The notes under the pieces are model-generated. The model was not told the DNA's origin. It searched no databases and was given only the letters and a program-made list of their open reading frames with translations. A program made the translations under genes and the position numbers. From Phytophthora sp. 'mugwort' (taxonomy: Eukaryota; Oomycota; Peronosporomycetes; Peronosporales; Peronosporaceae), in the NCBI GenBank assembly GCA_033558025.1, contig JAUCEF010000001.1, positions 3,968,001 to 4,032,000 of the forward strand: 64,000 nucleotides of DNA. The letters run 5' to 3'. Below, one piece after another: positions 1 through 10,738 of this stretch (position 1 is the stretch's first letter; the number at the start of each line of letters is the position of its first letter).

Positions 1-1166
1 ATGTATCTGCACGTATGGAGTGCACAGCTCATACAGCATGTGGCCATACAACATGAATATCTTACCCGGTCTGCGAAGTCTCGTTCGCGTAGCTCCAGCA
101 TCACTGCGTGCAACTCCAGCAGAAATTCTGCATGAGACACAGGCCTTTGTCTACTCCTCTTTTGAGCCTCCCTGAACACAATGTAAGCGTTCACAATGGT
201 CACGTCGACAAGGCCCATAAATATGAACTTGTGAAATTCTTGCACCACGTCTGCATCTGGAGTGAATAACGCTGGAGTCGAAGCTGACGATACGGGACTA
301 CCACCGTAGGATGGGGGGAGTCGCCCCCATCCAATGGGGAGTCGCCCCCATCCAACGGTGGTAGTCCCGTATCATCAGCTGGACAGGGAATAGTATTCCG
401 TCTACCTCCACGCTGGTGTCGCGCTGTTCCATGCCAAAGCACATTGTTAGTAGACAATAGTCTCATATAATAAATAGTAGCGTACTGCTTGACTTCATAG
501 CTCGGCTTGATCCAGTGCCCCAAAATTGAACAGGATTTTTGTCCCGCCAAGCCAAACCGGTCATAAGTGGGCAGTTTGCTTCCACAGCCATCCGCGTAGT
601 ACCGTGTGGTATCCGTTTGGGTCGGTTGCGGTTCTTCTCCACGATCTCATGTGGATAGCCATTTTTTTTTGTCGTCCATGATCGTTCCGATACTGTAAAC
701 ATTGCGATGTTGCAGTTGGAATCCTAGTTGAATCGAAGTATATAATCGATCCGTCACTACCAAATGGTAAATGCCGGCTTGTGGTGCTGGAAGAACCGCT
801 TCTAGGTTTCGAATTACTGCAGATGAAACCGTATTTGGATCAGCTGACAGCTGATTGTCTGGCACTTTTCTCAACTCTTTTGTCTGATGTGCCTTTCCAC
901 AAGACACCTCAAGTCTACATGTAGGCATATACACCATGATCACATAACATACAACATGTCAGAATTAGCCAAAACAAAGTTGCCGTCATTCCCTCATGGA
1001 CGGGCAGATGCTTACGCCACGCACCTCATACAGTATGCTGAGTCAGCGCAACAGGTCAGGAAAAGCTTGGTTCCCCACTTATGAGGCTTGGCGTTTAGGT
1101 ATGCCGAGTCGGGTTGTTGCGGTTCCTCGAAAGTAAAATGACCCCATCAGACGACACCACAGGCGG
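1..1166 (-). pseudogene. piggyBac-type transposase, C-terminal part (3' half of split gene)
   Basis: Reading from 1166 down, the first exon continues the transposase interrupted at 14404 and contains the family-typical KPHKWGTKLFLTCCADSAYC stretch. A 110-bp intron fits at 1024-915 (GTGCGT...TGTAG). Splicing it out restores an arginine codon and joins to LEVSCGK. Downstream come the DDE-region hallmark TDRLYTSIQLGFQLQHRNVY and a Gly-Thr-Ile motif (roughly 800-700), then the RIPHGTTRMAV/LAWRDKNPVQF region, then VQEFHKFIFMGLVDVTIVNAY near 250-190. A run of about nine T at 661-670 coincides with a frame change, and a hairpin insertion lies at 282-380, so this copy is inactive. A donor-like GTAAG at 65-61 suggests another intron running off the window start. 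The family (DDE_Tnp_1_7) cuts and pastes at TTAA sites. The family assignment is secure; exact frameshift positions are approximate. Confidence 0.85.
282..380. repeat. small hairpin (MITE-like) insertion inside the piggyBac gene
   Basis: Perfect 19-bp inverted arms lie at 289-307 and 355-373 (GATACGGGACTACCACCGT and its complement) and extend imperfectly outward to AGCTGA/TCAGCT. The interior carries a direct repeat of a roughly 20-bp unit (TGGGGAGTCGCCCCCATCCA-like). It interrupts the conserved transposase region, so it is probably a secondary insertion. No clear target duplication was found. Confidence 0.6.
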
Positions 1167-2023
1167 TATGGTATTGCATATCCGGATAAGATGGAGGTTG
1201 ACCGGCAGCTGGAGGATCCACGTCGCCAGCGGCAGCCATAACAGCGTCGAGATGATGGATCCTGACCATGCGACACGCCCGGTCTGTATATGGTAAGGAT
1301 CCTGGACCCGTCCCGTGAGATGAGATCCTAAGTACTAGAGTCGATCAATTCAGTGTACACCGGATAGAAGATTCGTAGCTAAACTGAGGTAGAGTGGAGA
1401 CGGTTGGCCAGGAGAGGGTCAGAGATGGATCGATCTGAAGGTAGATAGGCTAAGGTATAAATCAGAACCGAGTTTGCACTGGAAGACAGACTCGACTATT
1501 GTATAAGGGCTCTTGGCCCCATACATAGATCAAGTCTAACTTTGGCGATCTTCCTGCACACATGGCAGTTCCTGGATAGCTTGGCCAGGTCGCGCTCGCC
1601 CTTTGGCATCTCAACCCCCCCCCTTAAAATCCCGCTATTGGAAGCGGCAAGCATCGTAAAGGAACAAGGACAACTCCGATAAGGAGCAAGGACACCCTCA
1701 AGAAGGAACACCTCCGGATTCCGTATTTCTATTACGGATCCACAAGGTCTACGCAAGGGCTCAAGACCAAACCGACACTGGATTTCGTGCGCAGGAATAC
1801 CCGCGCAGATCCACCCCTCCCAAGTCTCCACAAGGACGTCCAAGGCCCACCAAGTACACATCTCGTGTCAACGAGAGAGCAGTACCAGCCCGCCGACGGA
1901 TGCACAAGGTGAACCATGCAGCAACAACACGGCCGTCGGAGTACCCGCTCCGTTAGTCGGTGTCTGGGTGCAGTGCGTGTGCATTGGGATCCTACTGAAT
2001 TTCAGCGGATCCGCTCCACCACA
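1167..2023 (+). repeat. 5' LTR
   Basis: This is a direct copy of 13548-14403. Differences seen: the second base (A vs G), C vs T near 1176, nine vs eight C at about 1615-1623, G vs C near 1947, and G/A and C/T near 2004 and 2016. It contains a TATA-like box and ends CACCACA immediately before the primer binding site. Confidence 0.92.
1456..1462 (+). promoter_or_regulatory. TATA-like box in the LTR (putative U3 promoter)
   Basis: The sequence TATAAAT lies 287 bp into the 5' LTR, and an identical copy sits in the 3' LTR. It is well placed to drive transcription of the element, but the start site is not visible, so this is inference. Confidence 0.4.
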
Positions 2024-2024
2024 A

Positions 2025-2048
2025 TGGTACGTGTGCCCGGATTCGAAC
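2025..2048 (+). other. Primer binding site, complementary to a tRNA 3' arm
   Basis: One base after the LTR end, the sequence starts TGG (complement of CCA). Its reverse complement reads as 7-nt acceptor strand, discriminator and CCA preceded by a T-stem half CCGGG and the T-loop TTCGAAT. Complementarity therefore seems to span 24 nt, through the T-loop, rather than the usual 8-18. The implied tRNA would begin ACGTGTG; its amino acid cannot be assigned here. Confidence 0.75.
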
Positions 2049-2318
2049 AAGGGATTTCACCGTGAGTCCCAAGATGATGCGCAAGTGAGCAATGTATCGG
2101 GAAATGAAGCGCCGACGGAAACTGGATCGCCGACGGCGTCGCTGAAAGAGATATCCACGGATCGGCCGAGCCCTGGGAGGAACTCTTCCGACGGTAGGGA
2201 GGATCATCTGGTAACGGATCAGGAAGAGAAACATCGCTTTCCTCCCCAGGTCCCTTCGTGAACCCCCGCAGGTCTTGACGCGAGTCAGGACCTGCCGGAC
2301 GAATGATCGTTCGCGAGA

Positions 2319-4150
2319 GTGAATGATCTTTCATCCACCACCACCGTCCCAGCGGGCTCAAGTGCCACGTCTAAGAAGAAGACGAAGGCCACGCGGAAGA
2401 AACTCGAGGCACCAGACTCGGATAGCGAAGATCGTGCTGTATTGAAGTCTACCTGGTCACGACCTAAGCTGGAGTCGGCGTACGTGCGTACGGAGCTGAA
2501 CGAATTCCTGCACAAGGACCAAGTGATGAGGATCCTGCAGCTGAAGCAGCTCGGATCCCTCACCAAACCTTTGTCACCCCCGCCGTCAACCACGAACAAG
2601 CTGGAAGCCGCGATGGATCTGCTGAGGATGCTGGAAGAAGCCGGCCTTACGGCAGGAGCGCTCCATGCTGACGACCTGTTCCAGTTGGACGCCGATACGA
2701 TCCGGATCTCGGCCGCGTCGCTCTTCAACTTGCTGAAGCCCCTCGTGGGCGATCGATCGGCGGCTGCAGCGCCCGAGAAACGCGATGCTGCAGTAATGTT
2801 CTGCGAGCATTCTGGCAGATAAGATTCTGGCTCCACGAACGGTATGAGACTGTCGCAAGCCCGGATCCGGTCAGCGGATCCGGCCCAGGAGCCGACGAGT
2901 GGTCTGGAGACGTACTTCCAAGCGGCTATGTCACGTTTCCTGAGCGAACGTCAAGAGGCCCGGGCTCATCGAGCGGCTCCGTCCCCATGCGGTCCAGGAT
3001 CGCAGGACGTCGATATGGAATTGGTGGGATCGCAATATCTCCACCCCGAGCACTGGGAGTATGACCCTGATGATCTCGATATGGGTCCACGAGACGAACG
3101 GCTACGACAGCGGCAGCAGTCGTTCCGACTGGATCGTCGACGGTTCAACGCGTCAAGATATCGGCCACCTCGGATCTAAAGGAATTCACAGGCAAAAATC
3201 ATGACGAAGAGCGTGCACGAGGGCGGATCAGCAAAGTCAAGTCTGCATTCGCGAGGGTCAAGCTACAGACGAAGAGAAATGATTTACCTTCGCGGATGTG
3301 TTTACCGGCTCCGCCAGGAACTGGTACAGGTAGCTAACCGATCCACGCGGACGAAGTGGAGTGATTTGATCAGGAGCTTCCGGACGCAGTACTGCGGATT
3401 GGGGGTTCTTTGTAGCATGGCAATACTACCACGCGCGAAAGCGCGCAGAGGAGACGCCGCTAAAGAATCTGCACCGCCTCAACGTCGCAGGCATGCGCAC
3501 GCGGCTGAAGATCAAGGACAGCGATACGACGGCCCGTCGCGAGCACCGGGAACACTTCACCGAACCCTGCGACACCCGGATATTGCGGATCAGCTCAGAC
3601 TGCTACGTTTGGCCGACGCGGATCTGCTGGAAGACGTGCTGCGCGCGCGCGAAGTCGCGACAGAAAAAGTCGACCGGATCCTACAAGTACCGATCCAAGC
3701 CGAGGCCTGCGCCACAGACGGCGCCAGCCCCCGTTGTACGAGCTATCCAGATCCCTGACTCCGAATCCAAAGGCGAACTGCGCCGAGCGTACGTGGGGGC
3801 GGCGAGTGACCAGTCTCAGGCGGTTGCAGCAGCGGATCCGCCAAGAGCACCGGATCCTGGGCGCTCGAGCGATGCGTCCAGGATCCTCGACAGCAGGATC
3901 ACCGCCCGCGTTTTGGCAGAGATGATCAGATGCACTTCTCGCAATGCGGATCGCAAGCACTCTGATATTGGGTCTTAGAAGCGTCTGATCTGTCAGAAGT
4001 GCGGTAAGAGAGGACATCCGTCAGATCGATGCTTCTTCGTGTGTTATGGCTGTGATGAACTCCACGATCAGGGCAAGCACCAGATGAAGAGTTCTACAAC
4101 CTCATCCGTCAGTGGTTCGACCCCAGCAAGCATCTGGGACTCCTACCTGA
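2319..4150 (+). pseudogene. Gypsy gag polyprotein remnant with zinc knuckle
   Basis: The reading begins with a low-complexity Ser/Lys/Asp-rich N-terminus (2319-2822), continues after a stop at 2844-3179, then shifts frame. Around 3180-3700 the fragments match an oomycete Gypsy capsid in pieces (LKEFTGK, a KVKSAF segment and an RSFRTQYCGLGV segment). A CCHC zinc knuckle, CQKCGKRGHPSDRC, is encoded at 3991-4032. It is in the same frame as 3493-3978 and separated from it only by one TAG at 3976-3978. At least four frame breaks or stops mean no functional Gag can be made from this copy. Gag would normally form the virus-like particle and bind element RNA through the knuckle. Confidence 0.75.
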
Positions 4151-4279
4151 AGCTGCTAAGAAGATGTTAAACTAGGACGCTCGCTGGTTTTGAACCCGGT
4201 ACGAGCGTTCTAGCTCATTCATCTATGCATTCGTGGAGAAGGAGCCGAAGGATCAAGTTCGCGGATCGCCAGCTGATCT

Positions 4280-4921
4280 ATTGGAAATACGTATGAACTT
4301 CATAGGAAACGTACAGCTATGGTTGCAAGTCTTCGACCTGCTGACGACTACTAACGATCCGAGGTCACGATGACTTTGGATCTGCGGCAAGGCGCAGTCG
4401 CGTGGACACTGAAAGTACCATGTCCCCGGCAAGCACTTCAAGCAGGCGAAAGCGAACAGCAAGATCAACAACGTCAAGGCTATGGCGCTTCTTACTCAGG
4501 ATACGAGGTGTCGATCATCGACGCCGCCTTTTCTCGTAAGGTAGGATGCCATATCGACACAAGTCAAAGTCAAGAATGCCTCAGAATTGGTGAAAAGCTG
4601 TATGTCGCGGATGCACGCACACGGATCAAGCTTACCTTGGCGGGATCCTTGGTGTACTTCTACGACGCCTGGTAGGAGACGATCCTGCCGGATTATCAAG
4701 CCATCCTCGGTATGGATTCATGGTCCGGCTGGGATCTCGGCGACGAATTCATGTGCCTGCCGACGAGTTGCGAGTTATGTTGCAGGGGCACCGCCAGATC
4801 TTCAATGACAGAGCCCGCCCGGTGTTCGTGGGCGAGCATTCGATGCTGGGGGGGCGCCGAGCCTATGGAGCTTCCGCTGCGGATCCGTATGTCTGACAAT
4901 GAAAAGCTGTGGTTAAATTAG
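4280..4921 (+). pseudogene. Gypsy aspartic protease (retropepsin) remnant
   Basis: A segment MNFIGNVQLW near 4290 and the C-terminal hallmark YQAILGMDSW (about 4700-4728) followed by a LGDEFMCLP stretch match the end of oomycete Gypsy retropepsins, where ILGMD precedes the final beta strands. One in-frame TAG at 4673-4675 interrupts the otherwise continuous frame. A clear DTG active-site triplet is not visible, so the domain call rests on context between gag and RT and on the C-terminal motif. Confidence 0.5.
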
Positions 4922-5514
4922 TCCGCGGTGAGCGCTGGGTGCCCACTCTGGTTAAAGGCCCAGGCAGGATCCGCTACTTGCATCTCACGAACCTGGCGAC
5001 ACGAAGCTGATCATTGAAGCTGGTCATTGGACGTGCAAAACAAAAATCGGACGATAGCTGGCCGGGGAGCATATTCCTCGCCAACGGGGCTTCGCCGCTG
5101 TAGGATCTCGGCGCTATGCCGATTGGCAAACCCTGGCGGGGAAGCCACTACGGATGCAGCTCCGCCGTAGCAGCGGCGCCACCAGCGCCAGATCTGAAGC
5201 CCGCAGTTGATCGAGTGGAGTACGACCCGCCGATCAGGATCCTGCCGCGACGGAAGGCATCTGAATCCACAGGAAGTGAGGACAAGCGCCAAGATGCGTA
5301 CAGGGTGGCGGTAACCCGCCTTCTGAATGCCAGTCAGGGACGGAACGGTGCGACACATGAGTTGATACATGAGCGTAATCACACCCCGTCTCGCGCACAC
5401 GGTATCGGTGACGTGCATGCGGGACGGACAATCGGCGCGAAGGTCGCGATATCCCGAGAGAAGCCCCGGCGGCGCGAGAGGGTGTGGCAGGCGTGACCGA
5501 CGACGGCGGTCAAA

Positions 5515-7060
5515 ATGAGACCTCGCACAACCCCGCCGGAGGCTGGAATCCTGAGATCGGCTCGCCGACGGACGTCACTGTCGCGACGCGTGTCGCTGAT
5601 TTTTTGGTGGAAAGGTGAGGCGATCAGGCGACCACTCACCAAGCTCTGTACAAGGACGAGGCCACAGTCTCATATCGCCAGGAACGCCCGACGGTCGCAA
5701 TGCGCGTCGCTAGGGCCGACGAAGGGCGCCTTGCCTAGCGAAGGCCCCAAAGGGAGTTGTGCGCTCAGGCCTGGTGGGAAAGCTGCACCAGAGGAAGGTG
5801 AAGCGAACGGTGCCGCTCACGAGGACGACGGGAGCTTGAGGGTTGAGAAATCGCCGCTGATCGACGTGCTGAAGTCAGGTAACCTTCTGGAGGTCGTTCT
5901 TCCGTCGGATACGTCGGATCAAGCCTCACGGTTTCTGATCGAGGATCCCGTGGACAATCCCGAGGCTCAAGTCAAAGGTCGCCTGGAGAATCTCCCGACG
6001 GAAGCGGCAAGGACGGATCTGGACGTCGGCACCAAGGTACATGGCGACTCGAAGGAGGGTCCAGTAGAGGATCCCGAGGTCGCCTACCACGGAGGAGGCA
6101 CGCTGTACGCCGAAGAAGTGCAAGGCGAGCTGGCTGTGCTGGCGGAAGTGGCACCCACCACGGTCGAGGTGCGGATCGAGGATCTGCAGGTAGGGGATCC
6201 CGAGGCGAACACAGAAGAGGAGATCCGTCAGATGCGGGACAATATCTGGCCCTACCAGCACTTGCTGATCGGCAAGGGCAATGCGCTGTCTCCTGCAGGT
6301 GTGGGCGTGGTGTATGACGTCGACGGTGGAAATGCCACCCCGGTCGCACAGCGCGTACGAAAGATTTCCCCCCAGTTCCGTAAGAAGGAGTCGGATCTGC
6401 TCATGGGATTTCTGTCGGCCAATATCACACGACACTCAACGTCTCCTTGGGCATCCCCAATCGTGGTGGTCATCGAGAAGAATGCTGTGGACATAAGGTT
6501 GTGTATTGATTACCGCCTGGTCAACGGTCTCACCAAGCTGATGGTATACACGATTCCTCTGATCAACGATCTATTTGAGGATCTAAACAAGGTGCTGTGG
6601 TATTGCTCGCTGCATATGGCGAGTGGCTTCTGGGTTGTGTCTATGACGGATCGCGCTCGTGATATCTCGGCATTCACCACGCCGATTGGCCTGTTTGATT
6701 GGAACCGCATGCCATTTGGATTGAAGAACGCTCCAAGATCTACCAGAGGCTGATCGACAACGCACTGTACGGCTTCTTGCGGATCCCACCTGCAGCGGAT
6801 CGAGGATCCTCAACGGACTTCTTCAGATCCGGAGAAAGTAGGTTAACTTTCCGTACTGGGGCGTCGATCCTACATTGATGGCGTCCTTGTTACGGCCGGA
6901 TCCTGGGATCATTTGTGCGAACGAGTGAAGCTCCTGCTCGCCGCCTGTGACAAGTGGAATGTCTCGATCAATGTCGCGAAGAGTTTCTGGTGACTGAAGA
7001 AGGTAGATTACCTTGTGCATCGTGTATCCATCGAAGGATTTGGAGGCTCATTCAAGGGAT
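5515..7060 (+). pseudogene. Gypsy reverse transcriptase domain, broken
   Basis: An open frame at 5515-6753 contains a Glu/Val-rich linker and then the RT fingers and palm: SPWASPIVVVIEKN, RLCIDYRLVNGLT, and the SAFTTPIGLFDWNRMPFGLKNAP block that precedes the catalytic loop in Ty3-type enzymes. The frame is then lost. The catalytic YxDD box follows at 6871-6882 but reads Tyr-Ile-Asp-Gly, so the second catalytic aspartate is missing. The thumb region (RVKLLLAACDKWNVSINVAK, then KKVDYLVHRVSIEGFG with one in-frame TGA) ends near 7060. The enzyme would copy element RNA into DNA; this copy cannot. Confidence 0.85.
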
Positions 7061-7104
7061 CTCAGTGCGCTGGTGAATCTGCCATTCCGAGGTCTCTACG
7101 GTAG

Positions 7105-8557
7105 ATGCAGTCGTTCTTGGGTAGTCTGAACTACTGCGGACGCTTAATTAAAGACATGGCGGTGTACGAGTTGGTGTTGTACGAGCTGCGAGAGGTGGAT
7201 TTCGCCGCTGTGCGTGTTGAGAGCAGGATCGCTGTCAACGAAGCGAAGATCGGTCGAGAGATCCTTGAAGTCGGAGATCCCCAGTCCGATCAGGATCCGG
7301 AGGCATCGGAGTCGAAGAGGATCCGAGCTAGGGCAGCGTTCGCCACACTGAAGAACAAGATCGCGACGATCCCGATCCTCCGGCACTTCGGCCCGGAGAA
7401 ACAGCCTGCGCTGATCGTCTGTGCCGGCGAGTGGGCAGTGTCCGCCTCCCTGGTGCAGGATCACGACGTCGCACACTTGCCCGTGATGTTCACAATCCGC
7501 ACGTTGAAGTCGAACGGGTTGAACTACGGTGTCGTGGAGAAGGAAATGCTAGCGCTGCTGCGTATGCTGGATCTGGGCTATCCGATGCTGGTCGGCATAC
7601 CAATCAAGATCCTGACGCGGCGCTCGACGTTGGCTTGGCTGTTCCGCACTGCAGGGTTCCAAGGGCGGCTCGGACAATGGGCCGCGTTGCTACCACCCTG
7701 GACGCTGGAAATCACTAAGTGCACGAAATGCGAGGATGCGATCTTGGGAGTGCTGGCAGCGTGTGTGACGCCACGATCGATAGTGGATCAGGCACTGGTG
7801 GCAATTGCACCACGGAAAGAGCCCCGTCGAGCAGTACAGACTCCTATCCCTACAGTGACGCCCGACGATGAACTTCTGGTCGCTAGTTTCGACGGATCCA
7901 CCCGAATCAAACGCGGCGGAGGTGTCTTCAGCGCTATCGTGTGGAAGTTGCCTGAGTGGACGCTGGTCAAGGTAAAGTCAGTATGGGCCGAAGATATGAC
8001 GGTCAATAAGGCAGAACACGGCGGAATGTGGTTATGCTTTGATCTGCTAGAAGGACTGGATCGAGGACGTCTGGTATCTGTGGGGACTCCAGCATGGTGA
8101 TCCGACAGATGGAGGCGAGATCGACGGCAGGGCTCCAGCGTTGACGTTGTTGTGGCAGAGAGCTTTGCACAGTCTGAGAGCCTGGCCGGATCATGACCTG
8201 CTTCATGTCCAGCGAACATGGAACGCAAGTGCAGATAGTCTGGCGACGGCGGCGTTACTGCAGGAAGCAGGTACAGATGTGAACGACGATCAGGCGCGAA
8301 AGGATCTGGTGACACTGAATCGACTACCCGAGATCCTGATCACAGCCGCCGAGGACACTACGCTTCGCATCGCAGCCATGGCGACTAGATCCCGCTGGAA
8401 GGTCACCAGCCCCAGTGTGCTGCAGGAAGAGGCGGTCCGCCAACTGAGAGTTGATCGGATCCGACAAGCTCAAGACGGAGAGAAGTGGATCATGAACCTC
8501 AAGAAGTACCTTCAAGAGGATGTGAAGAATCTGGAAAAAGACGAAGTTCGGGTGTGA
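7105..8557 (+). pseudogene. Gypsy RNase H plus an additional RNase H-like domain
   Basis: The open frame 7105-8100 starts at the RT-RNase H connection (MQSFLGSLNYCGRLIKDMAV). Next comes a standard Ty3 RNase H with LRHFGPEKQPALIV, NYGVVEKEMLALLR and a basic ITKCTKCEDAI tail. A second RNase H fold begins near 7867 with VASFDGSTRIKRGGGVFSA and NKAEHGGMWLCFDLLEG. After a frame change at about 8098-8140 it ends with LHVQRTWNASADSLATAAL, the conserved C-terminal His/Asp segment of RNase HI-type enzymes. Acquisition of a second RNase H has been described for several LTR lineages. The first Asp and the Glu are visible, but the frameshift separates the last catalytic Asp. Confidence 0.78.
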
Positions 8558-8559
8558 GC

Positions 8560-10107
8560 AACGTGGCTGCTGACTATGAGATGGACGAACAGGATCTATT
8601 CTACTACTGCCCGCCGTCTGTGAATGCCGACGAAGAGATATACGGGTTGCTTCATCTGGTTGTGCCTGATACGCTTCAGGAGGAGCTGCTGCATCACTAT
8701 CACGTCAGGCTGGAGGGCGGTCACCAGGGGGATCAGCCGAATATATCAGCGGATCGGGATCACTTCTATTGGCGTGGACTCTTCAGAAGCGTACAGCGGT
8801 TCGTGGGAGAGTGCGCTGATTGCGAGACTGGCAAGGGGCGGCCAACCATACGCAGTGAGTTACCCGGCCATATCCAGGCCACCTATCCTTTCCAAGTTAT
8901 AGCGATGGATCACATCCCCTCGCTGCTCAAGTCGTACAAGGGCCACACGGAAATGAAGTCTGGGTAGATCTGTTCACCGGTTACGTCATCGCCAAGGTGA
9001 GTGCGTCCCGGACAGCCCAAACGATCGCAGAATCCTACGAGGAATATGTGTTCCGGCGCTTCGGTGTGAGCGAGGCGATCCGGCATGCCAGGGAGCCTGG
9101 CTTCATGTCTGACTTCTTCAAGGCGTTCAATCGGATCATGGGCCAGAGGCAGCGAGCCACCATGGCTAATAGGCCTCAGGCGAACGGGACTGCGGAACGC
9201 ATGGTGCAGACGCTGACAAGATCCATCAAGACGTATGTCGAGGACAAGAACCAGCGCGACTCGGACGAGTAAGCAGAGCGCCTGACGTTCGCTGTCAACA
9301 CGGCACACGATCGGATCCGGGGTGACACCCCGTTTTACCTTACCCTCGGTTGGAATACACTCACAACACTAGAGGCAACTCTCCCGCTGGGCAGTACGAG
9401 ACGCCGATATCGGGATCCAAACCGATGGCGGTACCGGATCCAGCGCTATTACTGGCAGGCGAGAGCGGACGTGAACGAGAAGCTGAAGAAGGCTATTACG
9501 AATCGAGCCGAACGCCACAATGACAGCGTCGATCCACATCGGATCGCGGCCGGCACTCGAGTTGGCTATATCTGGTTCGAGTCAAGGAAGGATACGCGCG
9601 GAAGCTAACGCATATGTGGCATGGTCCCTTCCGAGTGTTGGAGATGGTGCAACCTTTCCCTGTTCGACTGGAGACAGCCGGGACAGCTTACCACCTCTTC
9701 TGGTGGTGCATGTGTCTAAGTTGAAGCCTTTCAGAACATTCCCCGATCGACCAACGACATACTTGGACGTCGATGAGGCGGATCATCTCGACTTCGACGA
9801 GGCGCTGTTACCTGAAGACAGCGGGGATCGTGAGCTAGAAAAAGAGGAGTACGAAGTCGAGAAGATCAGCGACATGAGGTCGGGTCGTCAAACACGCTAT
9901 GGACGATCACTGCGCGAGTTCAAGGTACACTGGCGAGGCTACAACGGGCCCACCTGGGTTGACAAGGCGGATCTGAATTGTGGGCGCTATTGCGTGAGTT
10001 CCTGCAGGATCAGGCCAAGAAGAGTCGTTTTCAGGCGATACAGTCGCACGAGGAAGCTTAAGCGGTGGAAGCCACGGCAGCAAGCTGGTTGCTGCAGGTG
10101 GTACTGA
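8560..10107 (+). pseudogene. Gypsy integrase with C-terminal chromodomain, broken
   Basis: The zinc-binding HHCC module is visible (LLHHYHVRLEGGHQG ... CADCETGKG, about 8690-8840), then the first catalytic Asp in FQVIAMDHIPSLL. A TAG at 8965-8967 interrupts the core. The second catalytic position reads RHAREPGFMSDFF where the family has RHD, an apparent Asp-to-Ala change near 9086. The catalytic Glu is in GTAERMVQTL. A stop at 9270-9272 and further breaks follow. At about 9850-9990 lies a chromodomain (YEVEKISDMR ... REFKVHWRGYNGPTWV), the module chromoviruses use to target chromatin. The integrase would insert element DNA; this copy lacks an intact D,D,E triad. Confidence 0.82.
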
Positions 10108-10738
10108 GGTTGAAGGCTTGCAGGAAGGCTGCAGGTGTGAAGGAGGAGGATCCACGCTCACTATTTGATGGTGGACGTGACGAAGTTGGTAGAAGCTCCG
10201 CGGGAAGGCCGTGAGAGAAGAAGGAGGAGGGTTCCCGTCTGGCCAGTTGGTCGCTACGGCGGATGAAGCGAGAGAGGGGATGCAGGGAGGCTGCATACTT
10301 AACGGTGGAGAGGAGAGCGAGTGTACATGTAACCTCGGATCTGGTGAAATAACAAAGCTCGCTACAAGGATCTCGGATCCGAAGAATATCGGATTCGATG
10401 ATGAACGGAAGATCTAAGAACGATCAAGATACGACATACGCAGGACGGATTAGCCGAAGCAAGACGGATCACTACTGCTACCAAACTAGTGGCATACGAC
10501 ATAAACTACTCATGATCCGGAGCAGACGGAGAAACGTCATGCGGAGCCGGCCGATCTGGCGAGGCGGATGGGAAATCGGATCCGTGCGGAAGTGATTGCG
10601 CCAGGGGTCGCTCCTGTCACAGTCCGCGAGAGCCGCGATCAGATCGTTTGGGGCGGATCCCACCCTTTGCGACCGCCTCTCGCCCGGAGAACCACGCCGT
10701 GGCTTCAGACTGCAAAGGAAAATGCATGAACACCGGAT
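10108..10738. other. Spacer between pol and the antisense gene
   Basis: I see no convincing coding frame on either strand. GATC/GGATCC-type words are frequent, as throughout this element. It separates the convergent pol and antisense coding chain and probably holds both of their 3' ends. Confidence 0.5.
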
